Positions 26,796-34,957 of a DNA stretch of 64,000 bases are shown here, in pieces. Positions within the stretch are counted from its first letter, which is position 1; every line of letters begins with the position of its first letter. The notes below the pieces were generated by a model. It did not search any database. It was given only the letters and a program-made list of their open reading frames with translations, and was not told where the DNA came from. The stretch is from Zoogloea oleivorans (GTDB lineage Bacteria > Pseudomonadota > Gammaproteobacteria > Burkholderiales > Rhodocyclaceae): positions 46,503-110,502 of the forward strand of contig JAOAUC010000077.1 in assembly GCA_030157785.1 (NCBI GenBank), written 5' to 3'. A program made the translations under genes and the position numbers.

Positions 26796-28079
26796 ATGGA
26801 CGGTATTTACATCACTCGCGCCGAGCTGGAGGCGCTGGAGGACGCCGAGGGCGTGCTCGTCAAGGGCTACCTATGGCTGAGGAGCCGGATGGACCTGCGT
26901 ACGGGGATAGTGGGCCGGGTGACCGGCATCAGCCACGTTTCGGTGGCAGAGCACTGCGAGTACGTGATCAAAAAGGGTCAGGGGCAGCAGCGCTTCCAGA
27001 TCGGCAATACGCCCAAGGAGATCAAGGAGGCCGGCCGGCGGGTAACCGAGCGACTGGAAAAGATCGGCCTGCTTGTCAAGCAGGGCGGGCCACTGCTGTG
27101 TTTTTTGTGCCCTTTTGCCCGACGTGCGTCAGTGCGTCCAAATCAAACGGGCCACCATCGGGCCACCCCTTTACCCACAAAACGGGACACGGTGTCGGGG
27201 CGTTCAGAGCCCAGTGTTTACGGTGGTTCTGAAGGTTTTGATGTGGATTGGCGGTATGAACGGGCCACCCCCAACGATGCGAGTTGTGGCCCGAACGGGC
27301 CACACATCAGAGTTCAGGGTTTATACCCTCCTCAATCATCGTCAACAGACTCAACCGAAGTAGGGGTCGGCTTCGGCGAAAACGCGGGGGGCTTCAATCG
27401 AGATCGGGCTACGCCCTCACAAGCCTGTCCGCTTGGGCGGACCGGCGAAAACGAGGAAGGCGTTTATCGAGATCAGGCTGCGCCTTCTCACGCCGGGCAG
27501 CTTTCGCAGCCCGGCAAAACCTACGGAGACTCGGCTCGAGGTCGGGCTTCGCCCTCGGAGGGTGGGGGCCACGCTCTACGGCCCGGCGCTCCGTCCGACG
27601 CGGGTACCAGCGAAGCCCCTGGTGGTTTGGCAGAGAACGAGTCGCCACCGCCGATCGCGTTGTCCGCCTCGACTCCCGGGATTGAAACGCTGGTCGAGGT
27701 GCTGAATCGGCGAGCGCTGCGTGTCCCGACGAAGCCGGACGTGCTTCAGGGCTGGCTGGCCATGGGCGTGACGCCGCTCGAGCTGGATCTCGGCATAGAG
27801 CGGGCGCTGGCCGAGCGGGTCAAGTCTGGGTCGCAGCAGCGGCTGAACGTTGGGTATGTCGCGTCGATTATTCAAACCGCGCGGTCGGAATCCCGCCGTG
27901 CTGCTGAGGTATCGCGCCAGGCGGTGTCGGGCCGAAAGCGTGGGGCGGCTGATGAGGACATGGAGGCGCTGGCGAAGCAACTGGGCATTCCGCGCTCGCG
28001 CCCCGGTGAGTCGACGCAGGCTTTCCGGCTGCGGGTCTTGTCGGCGGCCGAGGCGGCATTGGGGGCGGGCGATGAGTAA
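26796..28079 (+). CDS. Possible phage replication protein with repetitive hinge
   Basis: 427 aa from the ATG at 26796. Residues 1-100 look like a winged helix (LRTGIVGRVTGISHVSVAEHCEYVIKKG), residues about 300-427 form a helical C-terminal domain (KPDVLQGWLAMGVTPLELDLGIERALAE). They are joined by a low-complexity linker containing three 23-residue repeats (GENAGGFNRDRATPS; GENEEGVYRDQAAPS; GKTYGDSARGRASPS). Two-domain proteins with a long hinge at this place often start phage replication, but no motif proves it here. Confidence 0.5.
   Translation: MDGIYITRAELEALEDAEGVLVKGYLWLRSRMDLRTGIVGRVTGISHVSVAEHCEYVIKKGQGQQRFQIGNTPKEIKEAGRRVTERLEKIGLLVKQGGPLLCFLCPFARRASVRPNQTGHHRATPLPTKRDTVSGRSEPSVYGGSEGFDVDWRYERATPNDASCGPNGPHIRVQGLYPPQSSSTDSTEVGVGFGENAGGFNRDRATPSQACPLGRTGENEEGVYRDQAAPSHAGQLSQPGKTYGDSARGRASPSEGGGHALRPGAPSDAGTSEAPGGLAENESPPPIALSASTPGIETLVEVLNRRALRVPTKPDVLQGWLAMGVTPLELDLGIERALAERVKSGSQQRLNVGYVASIIQTARSESRRAAEVSRQAVSGRKRGAADEDMEALAKQLGIPRSRPGESTQAFRLRVLSAAEAALGAGDE
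27375..27583 (+). repeat. Three 69-bp imperfect tandem repeats in the hinge of the replication-like gene
   Basis: Units begin at 27375, 27444 and 27513, each with GGCGAAAAC or GGCAAAACC at the start and a small GGGC-TNC-GCCC-like hairpin. The frame is maintained (23 codons each). The mini-hairpin recalls the loop of the VR1/VR2 hairpins (GGGC-TGC-GCCC). Confidence 0.5.
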
Positions 28080-28362
28080 GCGCCCAGCAATAACGGCCGA
28101 GGAGCGGGATCGTCTCCGGATGGAGGCGCGAGAGCTGTCCCGGGCGCGCTGTGCCGCTGCGGCGGCGGCAAAGACTGTCGAAGCGCAGGCGTGGTTGGTT
28201 GCTCAGGGCGCGATGGTGCCCGGCGAAGGGGTAGGCGCCGGCCTGCGGCGGTTGGATGGCTACCGTCGCGCCTTGTTGCAGACGTCTGCACCGTCGTATC
28301 GGCCGACTGCTCGCCAGCTGCAGGCCGCGCCAGTGGCCGGCATTGTGGAGATTGAGTTTTGA
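28072..28362 (+). CDS. Small hypothetical early protein
   Basis: 96 aa (MSKRPAITAEERDRLRMEARELSRAR), helical and charged, starting inside the end of the replication-like gene (ATGAGTAA). One copy of the 14-bp palindrome lies near its end, coding LQTSAPS. Function unknown. Confidence 0.55.
   Translation: MSKRPAITAEERDRLRMEARELSRARCAAAAAAKTVEAQAWLVAQGAMVPGEGVGAGLRRLDGYRRALLQTSAPSYRPTARQLQAAPVAGIVEIEF
28277..28290. repeat. Palindrome TGCAGACGTCTGCA, copy 3
   Basis: Exact copy within the small gene that follows the replication-like gene. Confidence 0.8.
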
Positions 28363-28616
28363 CCAGGATGCAGATACCGGCGGTGTATTCCGCTGCTGTG
28401 CGGCAGTTTGTTGAGGATTTCGGGCAGGTAACGGCCCTGTGGGTGCGCAATGGCATTCATTCCGGTGCAGAGGTGGCCGAATGGAAAGAGATAATCAAAT
28501 CGGATATGCAGAGTGAAAATGGTGTAAATCCCGCCATTGACCCGCGGTCGCGCGGGGAGCGGATAGATGCGTGGTGCAAGACGTGGCGCGAGCTGGCGAT
28601 AAAACTGGGGGTGTGA
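28359..28616 (+). CDS. Small hypothetical phage protein
   Basis: 85 aa with a TTG start (GGAG at 28347-28350, 8-base spacing) that overlaps the previous stop; the ATG at 28368 lacks a binding site. The sequence (VRQFVEDFGQVTALWVRNGI, WCKTWRELAIKLGV) is helical. Function unknown. Confidence 0.5.
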   Translation: MTRMQIPAVYSAAVRQFVEDFGQVTALWVRNGIHSGAEVAEWKEIIKSDMQSENGVNPAIDPRSRGERIDAWCKTWRELAIKLGV

Positions 28617-28617
28617 A

Positions 28618-29004
28618 ATGGTTGTAGCGGTGCAGCAGCGGGCGGGGTTTGTGAGTGATCAGCAGCGGCGGGTTCGGGACCGCATGGATCGGATGCATGC
28701 GGTGATGGAAGAGTGGGCGGACTGGATGCGGCTGGATGACTCCCGTATTGGCTACCCGGGGCACTCTGCTCTGGTGCGTGGTGCGCCCGGCTGCTCTTAC
28801 GAACGGGCCGATGGCGTGCGGGCTTTGCTGGTAGACGCTGCGGTTTCAGATCTTGAGCCAATCCAGCGAGCGGCAATCCAAAAACAATACAAAGTGTGCG
28901 CTGTGTGGGTCTTCCCTCGGCTCAATTACGCCGAGGTGCTCGATAAGGCCCATGCAGCCTTGTTGGTGTTGCTTCGAAAAAAAGGTGTTGACCTAGATTC
29001 GTGA
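28618..29004 (+). CDS. Probable Q-like antiterminator or late-gene regulator
   Basis: 128 aa. It lies last in the early operon, directly before a strong terminator and the late genes, where lambda-like phages carry Q. The sequence (MEEWADWMRL, LEPIQRAAIQKQYKVCAVWVF, YAEVLDKAHAALLVLLRKKG) resembles Q-type proteins with a W-x-x-W helix and a C-terminal helix-turn-helix. Position and pattern only. Confidence 0.5.
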   Translation: MVVAVQQRAGFVSDQQRRVRDRMDRMHAVMEEWADWMRLDDSRIGYPGHSALVRGAPGCSYERADGVRALLVDAAVSDLEPIQRAAIQKQYKVCAVWVFPRLNYAEVLDKAHAALLVLLRKKGVDLDS

Positions 29005-29047
29005 CTGGTCGCAGTATTCGGGCCGTGGGGAGAGTTGCGCCCCGAGT

Positions 29048-29079
29048 AAGCCCGCTTGGTGAAAACCGGCGGGCTTTTT
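29048..29079 (+). terminator. Rho-independent terminator before the late genes
   Basis: AAGCCCGC (29048-29055) pairs with GCGGGCTT (29069-29076) and is followed by TTT; 12-base unpaired loop. It separates the Q-like gene from the late operon, the normal site of Q action. Confidence 0.75.
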
Positions 29080-29094
29080 CATCTTAGAGGGGCT

Positions 29095-29823
29095 GTGATC
29101 CAGGTTAAGGTCAATACGGCTCGTTTCGAGCGGCGATTGCAGGCAGTTGCTGCTGAGCAAGTGCCCTACGCGACGGCTGTAGCGCTTAATGAGGTTGCAT
29201 TCAAGATCAAGCGCGACACCGGCCCAGCTGAGATGCGCAAGGTGTTCGACAGACCCTCGCCGTGGACGTTGAGATCTCTGTTCGTAGTGAGAGCCACGAA
29301 AACAAGGCTGACCGCCCGGGTTGGATGGGGGCAGGATTACTACTCAAAGAGTCGCCTTACCCCTGACGAGATCATCGGGCACCAGGTGTCTGGTGGGCCG
29401 AGGCGTGAAAAGGGAATGGAGCACTGGCTTAGACAATCAGGTCTTTTGGGTGGCAGTGAGTTCATCGTGCCTGGTGCTGGGGCGCGTCTGGATCGTTACG
29501 GCAACATGTCCCGCGGGCAGACGGTACAGATCATGAGCCAGCTCAGGCTTGGCCTCGATCCGTACATGTGGAGCGGGGGCAGCAAGCGCAGTAATCGTAG
29601 CGTGGCACGGGCAGGCCGCATCTTCTGGTCTCGTGGTGATCGCATCCCTAGGGGGGCGTGGATCGTTACTGGCAAGACCATCAAGCCGCTGTTGGTAGTG
29701 GTGGGTTCAACGAACTATAAGCCGCGCTTCAACATACGCAACGTTGTTGAGACCACGGTGGCAAAGTCCTTCCCGGGCGCGTTCCGAAAGGCGCTCCGCA
29801 TGGCCATGAATACCCGTCTATAA
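29095..29823 (+). CDS. Hypothetical phage protein at the head of the late region
   Basis: 242 aa from the GTG at 29095; the longer ORF from 29056 would start inside the terminator. The AGAGG just ahead is short-spaced. Basic and helical N-terminus (ALNEVAFKIKRDTGPAEMRKVFDRPSPWTLRS), then an alpha/beta part (GARLDRYGNMSRGQTVQIMSQLRLG). Similar proteins occur upstream of terminase in other prophages, but I do not know the function. Confidence 0.5.
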   Translation: MIQVKVNTARFERRLQAVAAEQVPYATAVALNEVAFKIKRDTGPAEMRKVFDRPSPWTLRSLFVVRATKTRLTARVGWGQDYYSKSRLTPDEIIGHQVSGGPRREKGMEHWLRQSGLLGGSEFIVPGAGARLDRYGNMSRGQTVQIMSQLRLGLDPYMWSGGSKRSNRSVARAGRIFWSRGDRIPRGAWIVTGKTIKPLLVVVGSTNYKPRFNIRNVVETTVAKSFPGAFRKALRMAMNTRL

Positions 29824-29848
29824 AATCCGGGTCCCTTTTTTAAACGTC

Positions 29849-29862
29849 CATTACGGGTAATG
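29849..29862. promoter_or_regulatory. Palindrome CATTACGGGTAATG upstream of the terminase genes
   Basis: Perfect 6-2-6 dyad in the 89-bp gap before the terminase small subunit. Could be an operator or a short RNA hairpin. Function unknown. Confidence 0.35.
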
Positions 29863-29912
29863 CGAGCCGCGTTTTCTGGCTACTGTTAGTTGGTGCAAGG
29901 GGGCCATAAACG

Positions 29913-30482
29913 ATGCCTACTCAGCAACAGATCGCAGAGCATCTAGACATGAATCAGTCGGAAGTGTCGCGGCACTTGGCGCGACTGGATATCGACTGGA
30001 AGACGGCGAGCATAGATGCCGTGCGCGTGGCTTACATCCGGAACTTGCGGGCGATGGCATCGGGCCATCGGGCAAGCGACGGCAGTGACCTGGTGCATGA
30101 GAGAGTGCTTACCGAACGCGTGGATCGTGAGCTGAAGCAGCTCACGGTGGCCGAGAAAAAGAAGCTGCTCATCAATGTGGAGCAGTTGGAGCCGGAGCTG
30201 GTGCAAATGGTGGTTGCGTTTCGGACCGAGTTGCTTGCACGTGACGACAAACTGGCGTCGGAACTGACAGCGCTGTACGGCGTCGAGGTGGATGCCGCCC
30301 TACTGAACGAACACACACATGCAGCCCTCGCACAGCTCGCTCGATACGACGCAAGCGGTGCAGGCACTGGTGCGTCGTCTGGCCGCACTGCTGGCGCCGC
30401 CGATCAAGATGACGACGACGGAATGGGCCATTCAGCGCCGCCGGTTGTCGGCGAAGGCATCGGCCCGGCCGGGTCGGTATAA
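29913..30482 (+). CDS. Terminase small subunit
   Basis: 189 aa. N-terminal helix-turn-helix (QQQIAEHLDMNQSEVSRHLARLDI), coiled-coil-like middle and an acidic C-terminal tail, the layout of lambda Nu1-type subunits that bind the packaging (cos) site and recruit the large subunit. The large subunit gene overlaps its 3' end by 164 bases in another frame, an unusually long overlap. Confidence 0.75.
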   Translation: MPTQQQIAEHLDMNQSEVSRHLARLDIDWKTASIDAVRVAYIRNLRAMASGHRASDGSDLVHERVLTERVDRELKQLTVAEKKKLLINVEQLEPELVQMVVAFRTELLARDDKLASELTALYGVEVDAALLNEHTHAALAQLARYDASGAGTGASSGRTAGAADQDDDDGMGHSAPPVVGEGIGPAGSV

Positions 30483-32493
30483 CCCCGAGATCACGCCCTG
30501 GGTCGTGGGGATGCACGAAGCCCTGGACGATCCGACAGTCACCAAGGTCGTGGCCATGAAATCGGCCCAAGTGGCGTGGACGGATGGCGTTCTCCTGAAC
30601 TACCTGGGCCGCCGGATCGATATTGATCCATGCCCGATGATCGTGATGTTTGCCAAAGACGGCGCAGCTCGCGAGTTCAATGATGAAAAGTTCACCCCCA
30701 TGGTGGAGGTGACGCCGGCCCTTGCCGAGAAGATCCCGGTGCATAGGGCACGCAACCGTGATAACCGGGCAGAGTACAAAGGCTTCGCGGGTGGCTTCTT
30801 AAAGTTCGTTGGGTCGAATAGCCCGAGCTCTGTGAAATCGACGCCGGCCCCGGTCGTCGCTGTCGAGGAGCCGGACGACTGTAACGAAAACGTCCGCGAC
30901 CAGGGCGACACGATCACCCTGCTTGAGGAGCGGACAAAAACCTACGCCCGCCGAAAAGTGATTTTTGGCGGCACTCCGACAATCGAAGGCGTGTCCCGTG
31001 TAGAGGCCGCCTACCGCCAGTCCGACCAGCGGAAGTTCTTCGTGCCATGCCACGACTGTGGCGAAGAACAAGTGCTGGCCTGGGAGAACGTGCGCTACAG
31101 CCGCCGGACAGATCTACACCACGAAGTGTATGGCGACGCGGACCCGGAAACGGCGACGTACGTATGCCCACACTGTGGATCGATCTGGGATGACCGGGCC
31201 AAGAACCGCAATGTCAAGCGGGCAGTGTGGCGCGCCACGGCGAATTTTCATGGCATCGCTGGCTTCTACATCAACGAGCTCTACAGCCCGTTTCCCGGGT
31301 CGATGCTCCCGCGCTTGGTCGAGAAGCGGCTGGTTGCCGAACACGCCCTGCGCAATGGGGACGACACGAAGATGCGCAGCTTTCGGAACAATACCGAAGG
31401 CCTGCCATATGCCTACAAGTCGGACCTGCCGCTTGAAGCTGCGCTGAAGCTGCGGGCCATGCACTACGCTGAGCTGACCGTGCCGGAGGGCGGCCTGGTT
31501 CTCACTGCCGGTGTCGACGTGCAGCACAACCGTCTCGCGATCATCATTCGAGCGTGGGGGCGTGGGGAAGAATCCTGGCTGGTCTATTGGGGCGAGATCT
31601 ATGGCCAGACGCTGGTCGCCGAGCAAGGCGCCTGGCTTGATCTCGACAAGCTTTTGGATGCCGAGATCAAGCATGCGTCGGGCGTTGGAATGCGTATCCG
31701 GGCTGTCAGTATCGACAGCTCGGACGGGCAGACGTCGGATGCAGTTTATGCCTACGTTCGGCGGCGCCTCGCCAAGGGATACATGGCGATCAAGGGCGGC
31801 TCCAAGTTCAAGGGCGGCAACGATGATGGTCGAGAAATCTTCAGTCCGCCGCGTTCGTCGGTCGAAACTGACCGCAAACAGAAGGCTGCAAAGTATGGTG
31901 TCAAGCCCTACATGGTCGGCACCCAGAAAGCCAAGGATCTGATTCTGGGCTTCGATGAAGGCGCAGGCCGAATCAAGCTTCTCGGCCACGGCCCCGGGCG
32001 CATGCACTGGTATGACGCTGTGCGGCCCGACTACTACGAGCAGCTCCTCGCCGAAGTGAAAGCCCCTCACAAAACAGTGAAGGGCAAGCTAGTGTGGACG
32101 AAGAAAGCAGGCGCACGAAACGAAGCGCTTGACTGCGAAGTGTATGCGCTCCACGCGGCCCGAAGTCTCAAGATCAACCTTTGGCGTGACAGCCATTGGG
32201 AAGCCATCGAGTCGAAGCTGCGGCAGCAGGATATGTTTGCTGCGGCCGACTCTGAAACAGAGTCTGACCGTATCAACCAGGAAGGAGGTGATCCGTCTGG
32301 GGGCAGCATGCAGCCCGATGCAGCTCCCGCCGTTCCGGCCCTGCCGGCGCCATCTGCGGTGCCGGCCGATCCGCCCGTCGTGGCAATCCGGCCGGTTGCA
32401 CGGCAAATCTCAGCACCCAAACCGAAGCCCGCCTCCAGCGGGCTTTTTTCTGGCCGCCCGGGCGGCGGTGGATTCAAGGCAGGACGGTGGTAG
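30319..32493 (+). CDS. Terminase large subunit (GpA family)
   Basis: 724 aa. ATPase part with MKSAQVAWTDGVLLNYLG as the deviant Walker A region and APVVAVEEPDD as Walker B. A zinc-binding pair (FFVPCHDCGEEQ, YVCPHCGS) follows. The nuclease part has GVDVQHNRLAIIIRAWG and SIDSSDGQTSD with conserved acidic residues. GpA cuts and packages phage DNA into proheads. The C-terminal tail is Pro/Ala-rich. An internal ATG at 30409 is possible but would trim the conserved N-terminus. Confidence 0.92.
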   Translation: MQPSHSSLDTTQAVQALVRRLAALLAPPIKMTTTEWAIQRRRLSAKASARPGRYNPEITPWVVGMHEALDDPTVTKVVAMKSAQVAWTDGVLLNYLGRRIDIDPCPMIVMFAKDGAAREFNDEKFTPMVEVTPALAEKIPVHRARNRDNRAEYKGFAGGFLKFVGSNSPSSVKSTPAPVVAVEEPDDCNENVRDQGDTITLLEERTKTYARRKVIFGGTPTIEGVSRVEAAYRQSDQRKFFVPCHDCGEEQVLAWENVRYSRRTDLHHEVYGDADPETATYVCPHCGSIWDDRAKNRNVKRAVWRATANFHGIAGFYINELYSPFPGSMLPRLVEKRLVAEHALRNGDDTKMRSFRNNTEGLPYAYKSDLPLEAALKLRAMHYAELTVPEGGLVLTAGVDVQHNRLAIIIRAWGRGEESWLVYWGEIYGQTLVAEQGAWLDLDKLLDAEIKHASGVGMRIRAVSIDSSDGQTSDAVYAYVRRRLAKGYMAIKGGSKFKGGNDDGREIFSPPRSSVETDRKQKAAKYGVKPYMVGTQKAKDLILGFDEGAGRIKLLGHGPGRMHWYDAVRPDYYEQLLAEVKAPHKTVKGKLVWTKKAGARNEALDCEVYALHAARSLKINLWRDSHWEAIESKLRQQDMFAAADSETESDRINQEGGDPSGGSMQPDAAPAVPALPAPSAVPADPPVVAIRPVARQISAPKPKPASSGLFSGRPGGGGFKAGRW

Positions 32494-33024
32494 ATGAACA
32501 TTCCGCAAACAATCACGCAGGGCGACAGCGTCAGCTGGATCGACGAAGCCTGGGTCGGCACCGATGGCCAGCTTTACGCGCCGCCGGACTACACGCTGAC
32601 CTATGCCCTGCGCGGCCCAGGCACACCGCTGGATATCGTGTCCGCCGCGCAGGGCACCGCCTGGCTCACCCGCCTGTCGGCTGCCGCCAGTGCAAACCTG
32701 GTGCCGGGTCGGTGGTGGTGGTCAGCGACTGCGGAGAGCGGCGAAGTCCGCGCCACGGTCAGTGGGCAGATCACTGTTCTGCGCAGCCTCAGTGTCATCG
32801 ATGGCATCTATGACGGCCGGTCCCAGACCGAGAAGGATCTGGCCGCTGTGGATGCCGCCATCTCCGCCCGCCTGGCCGGTGGCGCGGTAGCCGAATACAG
32901 CGTGGCCGGGCGATCGCTCAAGCGTGAGCCCATGGCTGCATTGCTGGCCTTGCGCTCCACCCTGCTTATTCGGCTGCGCACCGAGCAGGGCGCATCGCGC
33001 AATCTACTCGTGAGGTTCCGGTAA
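32494..33024 (+). CDS. Head-tail connector-like protein (gpW-type C-terminus)
   Basis: 176 aa starting directly after the terminase stop. The first 100 residues form a beta-rich domain (WIDEAWVGTDGQLYAPPDYTLTYAL). The C-terminus (EKDLAAVDAAISARLAGGAVAEYSVAGRSLKREPMAALLALRS) has the gpW-like pattern seen in small head-joining proteins. It precedes the portal gene and overlaps its start. Confidence 0.6.
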   Translation: MNIPQTITQGDSVSWIDEAWVGTDGQLYAPPDYTLTYALRGPGTPLDIVSAAQGTAWLTRLSAAASANLVPGRWWWSATAESGEVRATVSGQITVLRSLSVIDGIYDGRSQTEKDLAAVDAAISARLAGGAVAEYSVAGRSLKREPMAALLALRSTLLIRLRTEQGASRNLLVRFR

Positions 33025-34673
33025 TGCAGACGTCTGCACGCATCTTGAATGTTGTCGACCAGTACGACGATGCCACTATCACGCGGCATGGCTCTCGCGT
33101 TCTGTCTGCCTTTGGCCAGCGTCGCGCAGCTGAGCGGGCCGCTGTGCAAGAGGCTACCCGCCGGGCACAAGCGACCACACAGGCCCGGGCATATGCGGGT
33201 GCGCAAGTGGGGCGCCTCAACTCCGACTGGGCCGCTCTCCAGACCAGCGCAGACAGCGAGATCCTCACCAGCCTGCGGCTGTTGCGCGCCCGCTCTCGCG
33301 AGCTGGTGCGCGACAACGAATACGCCAAGCAGGCTGTGCGCATCATCAAATCCAATGTGATCGGCACGGGCGTAGGTCTGCAAGCTCAGATTGCCAGTGC
33401 ATCCGGCAAGCTTCAGACCGCGCTCAACTCGGCAATTGAGGAAGTGCACGACGAGTGGGCGTGTGGGGACGGATGTCATACCGCCGGCCTCTTGGCCTTC
33501 CCCGACATCGAGCGCCTGATTTTCGACGAGCTCGTGACAGCCGGTGAAGTCCTCGTGCGCTACATCAACGAGCCGTTCGGCAGTAGCCGTATCCCGCTTG
33601 CGATCGAGATCATCGAAGCCGACCGGCTGATGGATAACTGGCAGGCAGCCCGGGCGCCCAATGGCAACGCCATTCGTATGGGCGTCGAGATTGATAAATG
33701 GCATCGGCCCGTCGCGTACTGGCTTTATCCGAATCACCCCGGTGATTACCAGTTCACAACCTTCACGCCGAGCAAGTTTCTCCGCATTCCGGCCGAGGAG
33801 ATCGAACACCTCTACATCATTGACCGCTGGCCGCAGACCCGGGGCGAGCCATGGATGCACGCCACGCTAAAGCGCCTGCACAACATGGGTGGCTATGAAG
33901 AAGCGGAGATTGTTGCGGCCCGTGCCAGCGCGAATATTGTCGGCTTCATTCGCACGCCCGAGAGCATGACGCCTGACGATACCGAAGCCGGCCGCGGCGT
34001 GGTGGATACCGAGCCCGGCACCTGGCAGACGCTGTTGCCGGGTGAGCAGATCGACGGCTTCAACCCGTCCCGGCCCAATGCCAGCCTCGAACCGTTCATG
34101 CGCTTCATGCTGCGCGGCTTTGCAGCCGGCGTAGGTGCCAGCTACGAATCAATCAGCCGGGACTACTCGCAGAGCAATTACAGCTCTTCGCGCCTGGCGC
34201 TGCTGGATGACCGCGACCTGTGGCGCGTGCTGCAGGGCTGGTACATCCGGCGCTTCCGCTGGCGCCATCACCGGCGGTTCCTGGACGCCGCCGTACTGGT
34301 CGGAGAAGTGAAGATCCGCGATTACTACAGCAGCACCCGCAAGTACCAGAAGGTCCGCTTCAAGCCCCGCGGCTGGAGCTGGATTGATCCGTCGAAGGAA
34401 GTGACGGCCTACAAGCTTGCCGTCCGTTGCGGCTTTATGAGCCCGGATGATGTCATCGGCCAGACAGCCAACGGTGCCGACGTCGAAGACGTCTATTCCG
34501 CGATCGCTCGCGCCCGTGATCTTGCCAACGAACTGGGCCTGGTGTTCGACACCGATCCGACGATGGTGAATGAAAAAGGGCAAGCGCAGGCGACAGCCGG
34601 TGGCGATGCTGGGCAGCCCGAGGCCGAAGAAAAACCCGAAGCCGGCGACGACGCCGAAACTGGAGAGAAGTAA
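33024..34673 (+). CDS. Portal protein (lambda family)
   Basis: 549 aa. NDYAKQAVRIIKSNVIGTG-like start of the fold (DNEYAKQAVRIIKSNVIGTG), RIPLAIEIIEADRL and EIEHLYIIDRWPQTRGEPWMH are signatures of lambda gpB-like portals that form the dodecameric DNA gate at one capsid vertex. The C-terminal tail is Glu/Ala-rich. The first codons contain a palindrome copy (MQTSA). Confidence 0.92.
   Translation: MQTSARILNVVDQYDDATITRHGSRVLSAFGQRRAAERAAVQEATRRAQATTQARAYAGAQVGRLNSDWAALQTSADSEILTSLRLLRARSRELVRDNEYAKQAVRIIKSNVIGTGVGLQAQIASASGKLQTALNSAIEEVHDEWACGDGCHTAGLLAFPDIERLIFDELVTAGEVLVRYINEPFGSSRIPLAIEIIEADRLMDNWQAARAPNGNAIRMGVEIDKWHRPVAYWLYPNHPGDYQFTTFTPSKFLRIPAEEIEHLYIIDRWPQTRGEPWMHATLKRLHNMGGYEEAEIVAARASANIVGFIRTPESMTPDDTEAGRGVVDTEPGTWQTLLPGEQIDGFNPSRPNASLEPFMRFMLRGFAAGVGASYESISRDYSQSNYSSSRLALLDDRDLWRVLQGWYIRRFRWRHHRRFLDAAVLVGEVKIRDYYSSTRKYQKVRFKPRGWSWIDPSKEVTAYKLAVRCGFMSPDDVIGQTANGADVEDVYSAIARARDLANELGLVFDTDPTMVNEKGQAQATAGGDAGQPEAEEKPEAGDDAETGEK
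33025..33038. repeat. Palindrome TGCAGACGTCTGCA, copy 4 (start of portal gene)
   Basis: Exact copy at codons 1-5 of the portal gene, a position like that in target gene 3. Confidence 0.8.
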
Positions 34674-34951
34674 TGACGATCATCATCAACCGCGCTCAGC
34701 GGATTGCCGGCGTGCATTACGCCGAGAACCAGTCGCTGACGCTCGGTGCGACGACGGAAACGGATTGGGTGAATAAGGGCTGGGCGCGCTGGGCTTCGGG
34801 CAGTGAGCCCACGTCGCCCGAGCCGCTGTATGTAACGAAATCGGCCCAGGGGGTTGTATTGACCGGGCTGCTCGTGGCATTTGATGCAACCCCCACGGAT
34901 GCTAGCGCAGCCGCATACCCCGTCGGCACGATTTTTGTCAGCCCGGCCTGA
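34673..34951 (+). CDS. Small hypothetical structural-region protein
   Basis: 92 aa (MTIIINRAQRIAGVHYAENQSLTLG), beta-rich, overlapping the portal stop by one base (TAATG). Could be a small head or adaptor protein. Not recognised. Confidence 0.55.
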   Translation: MTIIINRAQRIAGVHYAENQSLTLGATTETDWVNKGWARWASGSEPTSPEPLYVTKSAQGVVLTGLLVAFDATPTDASAAAYPVGTIFVSPA

Positions 34952-34957
34952 GTCGTC

